From: Cordia subcordata
Taxonomy: Eukaryota; Streptophyta; Magnoliopsida; Boraginales; Cordiaceae
NCBI GenBank assembly: GCA_028554755.1
Contig: JAPTOF010000029.1
Span: 496,001-560,000 of the forward strand
DNA length: 64,000 nucleotides
Reading direction: 5' to 3'
Shown here: piece after piece, positions 56,133-64,000 of the stretch
How the letters are laid out: every line of letters starts with the position of its first letter
How positions within the stretch are numbered: the first letter of the stretch is position 1
The notes under the pieces: generated by a model
Seen by the model: only the letters and a program-made list of their open reading frames with translations
Databases searched by the model: none
Told to the model about the DNA's origin: nothing
Translations under genes and position numbers: made by a program

Positions 56133-57676
56133 TTGACTAGAAATCTGTCTTAACTATGTCTCAAACCTAGCCATTTGTTGCCTATAGCTAGCCATCTCTT
56201 GCCTATTGTCAGCTAACTCCTGCTGCTGACTAGCTAATGCCTACTGGTGATTCTGAATAAACTGCATTAACTTCATCACATCATTACTGGGAGTCTGGCT
56301 ACTAGAGGGAGCAGGTAAAGCCTAAGGTTGAGGAGCACTAGTGTGACGGGGTTGATTAAGATGATAGAAACCTAGAGGATATTGAGGACAGGGTTGCTGC
56401 TGAGGTGGAACTTGACGATGTGAACTAGACTTATGCTGTCCTTGTCTCCAAGAAAATTTTGGGTTGTCCCTCCAACCCGGATTGTATGTGTTCGAGTATG
56501 GATTATACTCACAAGAATAACCTTATGTGGCACACACTTGCTCTTTCATGAATTCAGGAAATTGGGATGCTGAAAGGCAAGCTATGGTCTCATGAGATGA
56601 CTCGGAGCACAATGCACAAACTTCCACAACTAAAGGGGCGGAGGAAGAACCTAAAGAACTAGTCCTATGACCTTGGGATGAAATGGACAAAGAAATGAAT
56701 TGATCTAGTTTATTTGTCAAAGCCTCAACCTTAGCGGGTAAGTCTAAAGAAACTCCAACCTCACTAACACTTCTCTTGTTGCCTTCCCGACTAGACCTTT
56801 CCATTGCAAAATTTTGAAAAGAATTTTCAGCCATCATTTCTATTTTCTCCCATGCCTCGGTCGGTCTCAAAAGATAGAAGCCACCACCGGAGGCAGCATT
56901 GACCATCATCCTATTTTGTTCATTTAAGCCTCGAAAGAAGTATTGCATTAGGTCATGATTGCCGTACCAATGGTGTGGACATTGTCTAAGAAGATCCTTG
57001 AACCTCTTCCAAGCCTCATGAAAAGATTCTAGATGATGTTATGAGAAAGTCATAATGGCGGTCCTAAGGTCGACCGTTTTGGCCATAGGATAAAATTTTT
57101 AAAAGACCTTAGATTGAAGCTCAGCCCACGTAGTAATGCAACCATTGGGTAAGGAATGCAACCAAGTCCTAGCCTTGTCCTTAAGAGAGAAAGGAAACAA
57201 TCTTAGACGTATGACCTCTTGAGAGACATTGGGGACGTGGAAAGTGGAACTCATTTCAACAAAATCAGTGATATGATCTAAAGGACTCTCATTGCTTCTC
57301 CCATAGAAGGAGGGAAGCATAGCCAACATATTAGGCTTAATCTCAAAGTTCGTCTCCCCCAAACCCGAAATTTGAATAGCCAAATTGGGCTCAAAGGCTT
57401 CGGGGAGAAAGAATTGCCTAAGAGTGGGTTCCTCATCTATGGGTGGATCCAGGGCTCTCGTCTAAAATGAGCTTGGGCTTGATGCCCAATGTGATCATGA
57501 GGTGTAATGGGATTCATTGGGGGATTGGGAGGATTAAGAGGATGATTGGGATCGGTCATCTTCTCAAGAAGATCTCCTAAATTCCTGAAATGTCTAGCAA
57601 TTCTATTGGGTTTGGGATTAAGAGGAACTAGGGGATTTCTAAGGGATCTCCTACCAAGCATGCACAAACTATCCAA
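56133..57676 (-). pseudogene. gag of E_R (broken)
   Basis: Minus-strand pieces: 57676-57437 (N-terminal, 'RIARHFRNLGDLLEKM', then a run of Asn-Pro-rich residues); 57383-57099 (gag domain, 'GETNFEIKPNMLAMLPSF', 'FSLKDKARTWLHSLP'); and 56948-56523 ('QYFFRGLNEQNRMMVNAASG', 'ALTNKLDQFISL', then a CCHC-like remnant 'CALCSESSHETIAC'). A Gln-rich linker follows (56520-56133). Frame changes lie near 57440 and 57000-57100. This is the nucleocapsid precursor of the Athila-like family. Confidence 0.85.
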
Positions 57677-57926
57677 ACTCCGGCCACTTTAACCCCCGAA
57701 AACTTTAGTGTTCCTAAAACTATAGCAAATAAACCACAATCCTAAAGAGTCTATTAAAAACAACGACAAAAGCTAAAATAGATAAACAAAAACTAAAGCA
57801 AGATAATATGAACAATAAACAAGATAAGCAAAAAAAATAAAAATAAACAAACTATAAAGAAAAAGCAAGGAAAACAAATAAACCAACTACCAAAACACAC
57901 AAGCAAAGAATACAAATCATCGTGCC
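57677..57926 (-). other. Leader of E_R
   Basis: The short A-rich 5' untranslated leader (on this strand, repeats of 'aaacaa' and 'aagaaa' kind) lies between the primer site and the gag start. E_L has a homologous leader at 60887-61080. No gene. Confidence 0.7.
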
Positions 57927-57944
57927 TCCCCGGCAATAGTGCCA
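57927..57944 (-). other. Primer binding site of E_R (tRNA-Asp type)
   Basis: On the minus strand TGGCACTATTGCCGGGGA lies six bases after the LTR end. It matches the tRNA-Asp complement at 14 of 18 positions; the changes fall in a block (ACTA for GCCG) in the middle. Confidence 0.8.
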
Positions 57945-57950
57945 AGAACT

Positions 57951-59741
57951 TGGTGTCGTCTTTCGAGTGCAAGCTCTAAAAGACCCGCAAGCGTACGGAT
58001 CGTGCAATATAGTGTATACAAGTGCGGGTGTCGAACCACAGGGAGGCGTGAATAATGTGGGTGAATTCTATGCTTGGTGTTCTAGAAAGTGCCAAAAAGA
58101 AAGATCTAAAATAGGCATATTTTTTTTTGGGTTTTGGATTATCGGGAGCTCTAGGTAAAGAAAATAAAACTAAACCATGAATATGAAAAATGGGAGCACA
58201 AGTTGGTCAAGAGGGAACTAACACTTGAGAAGGGGTTAGGGTGACTTCGACTTATGAATGAGTAATTCTATACTCAAATGCTATGGGATTAAGGGATGAT
58301 GGCTAACTATCATGAGTGCTCTTAACTAGGTTGCTAGTTAATATCCTAATTTCCCCCTAGGACTCGGTGCGGGTCCATGTGACTAACTAACTTCCTAGGT
58401 GGCTTAGAATGAACCTACCTTAGTACCTAAACCTTTGGCTGGATTTAAAGCCAAGACCTAGTGTTGCTAAGGTCGACTAAACCTATCCAGAAACCTATTG
58501 GTTGGATTTAAAGCCAAAGGAGACTCAGCCTAGACTAGCCCTAAATTATACTTCATCATTCTAAGGTCACTACAGCAAGATTTGACTTGCTAGTGCGTTC
58601 ATACATATTCAAGGCCAAGGTGCGCATGAATAATGGAACCTATTCAACTAGCAAACATCATCATGTTCAGTTCACACCATAGAAATAATTAACAACCAAC
58701 ACGTATGCGTTATTGAAGTTATGCTCGTTACTAGGCATCCAAATATACATATAGACATGAATAAAAGCATTACCCACTTCATAGCATCCACATATAAACA
58801 CATAGACATGATTATAACATGGCTTAGATGTGTTTAGTAACAAACAAACTTCAATTTATTCACATGTTACTCATCTAGGCATTTTATCAAACACTTAGAC
58901 ATGAATGAGAAAATACCCATTTGAACAAGAAAATTCGAAACATGTATATATATACAGCCATCATATCCCATATCATAAGAGTATATAGTTAACCCATTAC
59001 ATAAGTTAAATCACCCTACACAAGTCTACTCAATCATAATAGGAAATAGAATGAAAGAGATATAATGAAGCTTCCCTTTCATCCTAGCTAATCTTGTACA
59101 AAGCTTTTGAGCAAACTTGATTCCAAAATGTTTGAACCCTCCAAATCAAGCTTGGTTCTTAGTGAGAAATGTGTGAAAAATGTGTGTGAAGTGGGTGGGA
59201 TCTAGGGTTAAGTGTGTGAGAATTTTAGGTGTGAAGTGCGTGTTATTCTTCCAAAAAGTCCTCTTCCTTTTCTGCAGAATCGAGCCCTATTTATATGTTC
59301 TCAACATATTGCCTAGGTCGACCGGCCTCTGGACCTAGCTCGACCGGCTCTGGAGGGGTGGTTATCTGGCTATTTTTGGCACCTCTCTGGAGTGGCCGGT
59401 CGATCTAGCCGGTCGACCGGCTCTTTTTTCTTGGTCGTCCGGCTGACTTTCTTCCTCCATTCTTTGTCTTTTCGGCCTCTGGTCTTCTCTCTTAGACCCG
59501 TGCATTTCCCATCTTCATCACCTTTCATCGTCCAATCTTTATCTTAACCCAAAGTTCACCTAAATCATTGAAAACAAGCAATTAGTGTAGCAATTTGTCT
59601 CTTAAACTCGATATGCACATTTGTTTACGCTTAAGCTTTTTCTTATCAAAAGCACTACACTAATGCATCATTATGAGCACTCAACACTTCTAAAATATAG
59701 GTAAATGACAATGCAAACACACACAAAAACACAACACATCA
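57951..59741 (-). repeat. 5' LTR of E_R
   Basis: It is 1791 bp. Relative to the 3' LTR it lacks about 57 bp of the GC-rich block (at 58376), lacks 51 bp between two 'cgaccggct' repeats (at about 59341-59350), and has about 11 bp extra near 58079. A perfect 16-bp palindrome AGCCGGTCGACCGGCT is at 59407-59422, and the perfect hairpin is at 58435-58454. Confidence 0.9.
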
Positions 59742-60886
59742 TGTGGCGCACACTAGCTCTTTCATGAATTCAGGAAATTGAGATGCTCAAGGGCAAACTA
59801 TGGTCTCATGAGATGACTCGAAACACAATGCACAAACTTCAACAACCAAAGAACTTATAGAACTAGTCCTATGACCTAGGGATGAAAGAGACAAAGAAAT
59901 GAATTGATCTAGCTTATTAATCAAAGCCTCAACCATAGTAGGTAAATCTAAAGAAACTCCAACCTCACTAACACTTCTCTTGTTACTTCCCCGACTAGAC
60001 CTTGCCATGGCAAAATATTGAAAATAATTTTTAGCCATCATTTCTATTTTCTCCCATGCCTCGGTTGGTCTCAAAAGATAGAAGCCAACACCGGAGGCAG
60101 CATTGACCATCATCCTATTTTGTTCATTTAAGCCTCGAAAGAAGTATTGCATTGGTCATGATTGCCGTACCAATGGTGTGGACATTGTCTAAGAAGATCC
60201 TTAAACCTCTCCCAAGCCTCATGAAAGGATTCTAGATGATGTTATGAAAAAGTCATAATGGCGGTCCTAAGGTCGACTGTCTTGGCCATAGGATAAAATT
60301 TTTAAAAGACCTTAGATTGAAGCTCAGCCCATGTAGTAATGCAACCATTAAGTAAAGAATGCAACCAAGCCTTCGCCTTGTCCTTAAGAGAGAAAGAAAG
60401 CACTCTTATACGTATGACCTCTTGGGAAACATTGGGGACATGGAGAGTGGAACTTATCACAACAAAATCAATGATATGATCTAGAGGGCTCTCATTACTT
60501 CTCCCGTAGAAGGACGAAAGCATAACCAACATGTTAGGCTTAATCTCGAAGTTCGTTTCCCTTAAACCCAAAATTTGAATAGCCAAATTAGGCTCAAAGG
60601 CTTCGGGGAGAAAGAATTGCCTAAAAGTAGGTTCCTCATCTATGGGTGGATTAGGTCTATGGGGCTCTCATCTAAAATGATCTTGGGCTTGATGCCCAAG
60701 GTGATCATGAGGTGGAATAGGATTCATTGGGGGATTAGGAGGATTAGGAAAATGATTGGGATCGGCCATCTCCTCAAGAAGATATTCTAAATTCCTAAAA
60801 TGTCTAGCAATTCTATCGAGTTCAGGATTAAGAGAAACTAGGGGATTTCTAAGGGATCTCCAACCAAGCATGTATAACTATCCTAA
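59742..60886 (-). pseudogene. gag of E_L (N-terminal part, broken)
   Basis: Minus-strand pieces: 60871-60668 ('RIARHFRNLEYLLEEM'); 60586-60302 (gag domain, 'FEIKPNMLVMLSSFYGRSNE'); 60152-59787 ('QYFFRGLNEQNRMMVNAASG', 'LINKLDQFISLSL', 'CALCFESSHETIVC'). It continues at 48613 across E_R. It is collinear with E_R gag, with frame changes in the same general places (60640-60670, 60160-60300). Confidence 0.85.
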
Positions 60887-61080
60887 CTCCGGCCACTTCA
60901 ACCCTCGAAAACTTCAATATTTCTGAAACTACAGCAAATAAACCACAATCCTAGAAAGTCTACTAAAAATAAAGACAAAAGCTAAAATAAATAAACAAGA
61001 ACTAAAGCAAGATAATATAAACAATAAACAAGATAAGTAGAGACTAACAAACTATAAAGGATAAGCAAGAAAACAAGATA
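60887..61080 (-). other. Leader of E_L with primer site deleted
   Basis: The A-rich leader matches 57690-57860 of E_R but passes straight from 'agaaaacaagata' to the LTR end at 61081. The roughly 70 bp that in E_R hold the primer site are absent. Confidence 0.7.
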
Positions 61081-61716
61081 TGTCTCTCAAGTGCAAGCTT
61101 TAAAGACCTACAAGTGCATGGATCAGTGTAGTAAAGTGTATGCAAAGGCGAGGTCGATTCCACAGGGAGGCCATGTTAGGAGATGGATTCTACGTGTGCA
61201 TTCTAGATTGTGCCTAAAAAGAAACCTAAACTATCGATTTTTGGGATTCTGGATTTTGAAAGGTGAGGAGCTCTAACTAAAACGAATTAAACTAAACTAT
61301 GGGAATGGAAAATGGGAGACAAGCTAATTTAGAAGAACTAAAAAATGGAAAGGTGTTAGGGTGACTTCAACTTATGAATGGGTGATTCTATACTCAAATG
61401 CTATGGGACTAAAAAATGATAGCTTACTTTCATAATTGCTCTTAACTAGGTTGCTAAATCAGTGTCTTAATTTCCCCCAAGGACTCGGTGCAGGTCCATC
61501 CCTAGGCGGCGCCTCCTAGAGCTACGACATGGCCCTTATGACCTAGGGCCTTAAGAGTGACCAGTTAGCTTCCTAGGTGACTTTGAATAAACCTACCCTA
61601 GTACCTAAATCACTGGTTGGGCTTAAAGCCAAGTCCTAATGTCGCAAAGGTCAACTAAACCTATCCTGAAACCTATTGGCTGGATTTAAAGCCAAAGGAG
61701 ACTCGACCTAGGCTAG

Positions 61717-63515
61717 TGATGAGTTGTGATTTGGTGTGTGTTTGCATCGCCATTTATTTATACTTTAGAGGTGTTGAATGATTATAATGATGCATTAGTG
61801 TAGTACTTTTGATAGGAATAGGCTTAAGTGTGAATAAATGTGCATATTGAGTTTAGGAGATAAAATGCTACACTAATAGCTTATTTTCAATGATTCAGGT
61901 GATTTTGGGTTAAGATAAAGATTGAACAATGAAAGGTGATGAAGATAGGACATGCACGGGTCTAAGGGAGAAGACTAAAGGCCGAAATGACGAAAAATTG
62001 GATAAAGGAAGTCAGCTGGACGCTAAGGAAGAATAGCCGGTCGACCGACTAGGTCGACCGGCCACTCCAGAGAGCTTCGTCGAAAAGCCGGAAGACCCCC
62101 CCTTCAAGAGCCAGTCGACCGGCTAGGTCGACCGGCCACTCCAGAGAGCCCTTGAAGAAAGCCGGTCGAGTACTCCAGAGGCCGGTCGACGTAGACGGTC
62201 GACCAGCTATGCGCGAATCTATAAATAAAGCCCGATGCGGAGCAGAAAAAGAAGGAGAGTTTTTACACACACTTCACACCTATTCTCACACACACTTAAC
62301 CCTATTCCCTAGCCGCCTCACACACCCTTTTCATAGACTTTTCACGAAGAACCAAGTTTCGTTAGAGGATGCAAACGCTTTGGAATCGAGATTGTTTACA
62401 AGCTGTGTTCTAAAATTGCTAGGATGAAAGGGGAGTTTCGTTATATCTCTTTCATTCTATTTTCTATTATGTCTGAGTAGGCTTGTATAGGGTGATAAAA
62501 TTTATGTAATGGGTTAATTTTATACTCTTATGATATAGGATATGATGGCTGGATATATATATATATATGTTTTGATTTGTTTTGTTTAATTGGGTGTTCT
62601 TTCATTCATGTCTATGTGTTTGATAGAATACTTAGATGAGTACATATATATATTAATTGAAGTTTGTTTGTTACTAAACACATCTAATCCATGTTGTACT
62701 CATGTCTATGTGTTTATACATGGATGTTATGAAGTGGGTAGTGCTTTTATTCATGTCTATATGCGTATTTGCATGCCTAGTAACAAGCATAATTTCAATA
62801 TCACATGTGTATGAATGTTAGTCAAATCCTGCTGTAGTGATCTTAGAATGACGGAGTATAATTTAGGGCTAATCTAGGTCAAGTTTCCTTTGCCTTTAAA
62901 TCCAGCCAATAGGTTTCAGGATAGATTTAGTCGACCTTAGCAACACTAGGTCTTGGCTTTAAACCCAGCCAACGGTTTAGGTACTAGGGTAGGTTCATTC
63001 TAAGCCACCTAGGAAGTTAGTTAGTCCCTCTTGAGGCCCTAGGTCGTAAGGACCACGCCGTAGCTCTAGGAGACGTCGCCTAGGGACGGACCCGCACCGA
63101 GTCCTAGGGGGAAATCAGGACACTAACTAACAACCTAGTTAAGAGCACTTTTGATAGTTAGCCATCATCCCTTAATCCCATAGCATTTGAGTATGGAGTT
63201 ACCCATTCATAAGTCCAAGTCACCCTAATCCCTTTCCAATTGTTAGTTTCTTCTTAATCAACCTGCGTCCATTTTTGTTTTTATTCATAGTTTAGTTTTT
63301 TTTATTTACTTAGAGCTCCCAACAATCCAAACCTTCACAAGAAAAAGTACACTTAGTTTAGATCTTTCTTTTTAGCTCTTTTAGGACACCAAGCATAGGA
63401 TACATTCACGATATTCACGCCTCCCTGTGGTTCGACACCCACACTCGTAAACACTGTATTACACGATCCGTACGCTTACGGGTCTTTTAAAACTTGCACT
63501 CGTAAGAAGACATCA
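61717..63515 (+). mobile_element. Athila-like solo LTR inside the E_L 5' LTR
   Basis: This 1799-bp LTR opens TGATGAGTTGTG and ends AAGACATCA, with a perfect GCTAG duplication (61712-61716 and 63516-63520). It has a dense palindrome cluster (62036-62205) with a perfect 26-bp direct repeat (62050-62075 and 62124-62149), then CTATAAATA (62219-62227), a TA run (62550-62566), 'catgtctatgtg' repeats (62605-62765), hairpins near 62890 and 62955 and the complete GC-rich block (63045-63115). It is the best-preserved LTR in which to see all these modules together. Confidence 0.95.
62219..62227 (+). promoter_or_regulatory. TATA box of solo LTR
   Basis: CTATAAATA lies 15-20 bp downstream of the last GTCGAC motif. 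It is the probable core promoter, with R expected to start about 30 bp further on. Confidence 0.6.
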
Positions 63516-64000
63516 GCTAGCCCTAAATTACTTACCATCATTCTAAGGTCACTACAGTGAGATTTGACTTGATAGCACGTTCATACATGCTCTAGGCCAA
63601 GGTGTTCATGAATAAAAGATCTATTCAACTGCCAAACATCGTCATGCTCGGATTACAGTGTTAGAAGCAATTAACAACCAACATGTATGCATTATTGAAG
63701 TCATATTCACTACTAGGCATGCAAATATACACATAGACATGAATATAAACATTACCCACTTCATAACATCCACATATAAACACATAGACATGATTATAGC
63801 ATGGATTAGATGTGTTTAGTAATAAATAGGCTTCAATTTATACACATGCTACTCATTTAGGCATTTAGTCAAACACTTAGACGTGAATGAGAAAATAACT
63901 ATTTGAACAAGAAAATTAAACGTATATATATTCAGCCATTTAAACTCATATCATACAAGTATATAACTAACCCATTACATAAGTTAAATCACCCTACACA

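Larger units (their letters stand above)
48614..59741 (-). mobile_element. Complete Athila-like Ty3/gypsy element E_R nested in E_L gag
   Basis: This 11,128-bp minus-strand element is flanked by TGTGG on both sides (48609-48613 and 59742-59746). In reading order it has a 5' LTR (59741-57951), primer site (57944-57927), gag, protease, RT, RNase H, integrase, 1.4 kb 3' non-coding region and 3' LTR (50499-48614). The integrase-C motifs (GPY, '[16 protein letters not shown]', '[12 protein letters not shown]'), tRNA-Asp primer site and long LTRs place it in the Athila group. No env-like frame follows integrase. The two LTRs are very alike except for three indels. Point stops, one frameshift and altered catalytic residues make it non-autonomous. 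Confidence 0.95.
32598..64000 (-). mobile_element. Athila-like element E_L, host of three nested insertions
   Basis: Minus-strand Ty3/gypsy element. In its own reading order: 5' LTR (from beyond 64000 to 61081), gag (61080-59742 and 48613-48171), protease (to about 46741), RT and RNase H (46740-45988 and 36844-36341), integrase (36340-34871), 3' non-coding region (34870-33501) and partial 3' LTR (33500-32598). It is interrupted by a copia element, by E_R and by a solo LTR. Its coding sequence has more stops than that of E_R, and its primer site is deleted, in line with greater age. Confidence 0.85.
61081..64000 (-). repeat. 5' LTR of E_L, interrupted and running off the window
   Basis: The minus-strand LTR is visible as 61081-61716 and 63516-64000, split by a plus-strand solo LTR. 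It parallels E_R LTR positions 57951-58530 and 58540-59030. Some 700 bp of U3 should lie beyond 64000. Confidence 0.85.

Noticed and set aside
57060..57085. GTCGAC motif in E_R gag as part of the palindrome system
   Set aside because: A single short occurrence in coding sequence, with no neighbouring module words; probably chance.
1..64000. Host genes, tRNA or rRNA genes
   Set aside because: I looked for exon-like conserved protein segments and for tRNA and rRNA landmarks and saw none; the tRNA-like matches are primer sites next to LTRs.

Overview
The window looks like nuclear DNA from a flowering plant. I cannot name the species. Essentially every base can be assigned to LTR retrotransposons or their debris, stacked inside one another, as in pericentromeric or other gene-poor heterochromatin. 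I see no host protein-coding gene, tRNA, rRNA or CRISPR array. Three element types dominate: (A) Athila-like Ty3/gypsy elements with long LTRs (about 1.8-2.1 kb), a primer site complementary to tRNA-Asp and Athila-type gag-pol; (B) a related non-autonomous family with 1.4 kb LTRs, the same kind of primer site and 3' region, but an unrelated open-frame region instead of gag-pol; (C) Ty1/copia elements with LTRs of about 1.9 kb. A short Tat-like LTR (377 bp) is also present.

Left third (1-14.4 kb): three plus-strand Athila-like 3' ends follow one another (LTRs at 1085-2950, 6136-7983 and 8387-10222). The first interrupts the integrase of a second element, the second abuts the 3' region of a third, and the third interrupts the protease region of a minus-strand element (10223-14395). 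Two copia solo LTRs (4250-6129 and 10569-12231) sit within this stack.

Middle (14.4-33.5 kb): a complete type B element (15912-26568, target duplication GAGAC) lies inside the 3' region of another type B element. It carries one Athila-like solo LTR in its body (19338-21455, duplication GGGTG) and another in its 3' LTR (24283-26161). After this come a Tat-like LTR, truncated LTRs and a chimeric LTR made by recombination.

Right half (32.6-64 kb): one old minus-strand Athila-like element (E_L) has been split by three later insertions, each with a 5-bp target duplication. These are a copia element (36845-45987, CTAAC), a second complete minus-strand Athila-like element E_R (48614-59741, TGTGG) and a solo LTR in its 5' LTR (61717-63515, GCTAG). 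Wherever E_R carries the uninterrupted sequence, it confirms the insertion points.

No element appears autonomous now. Stops, frameshifts and changed catalytic residues (integrase Asp to Asn in both the copia element and E_R; protease DLGS to DLRS in E_R) break every gag-pol. The most interesting signals are the conserved unknown reading frame of family B, the promoter-proximal GTCGAC palindromes in the gypsy LTRs, the reappearance of that module in the copia leader, and a hairpin array conserved in the LTRs of families A and B. All statements come from reading the sequence by eye; no alignment or database search was run.
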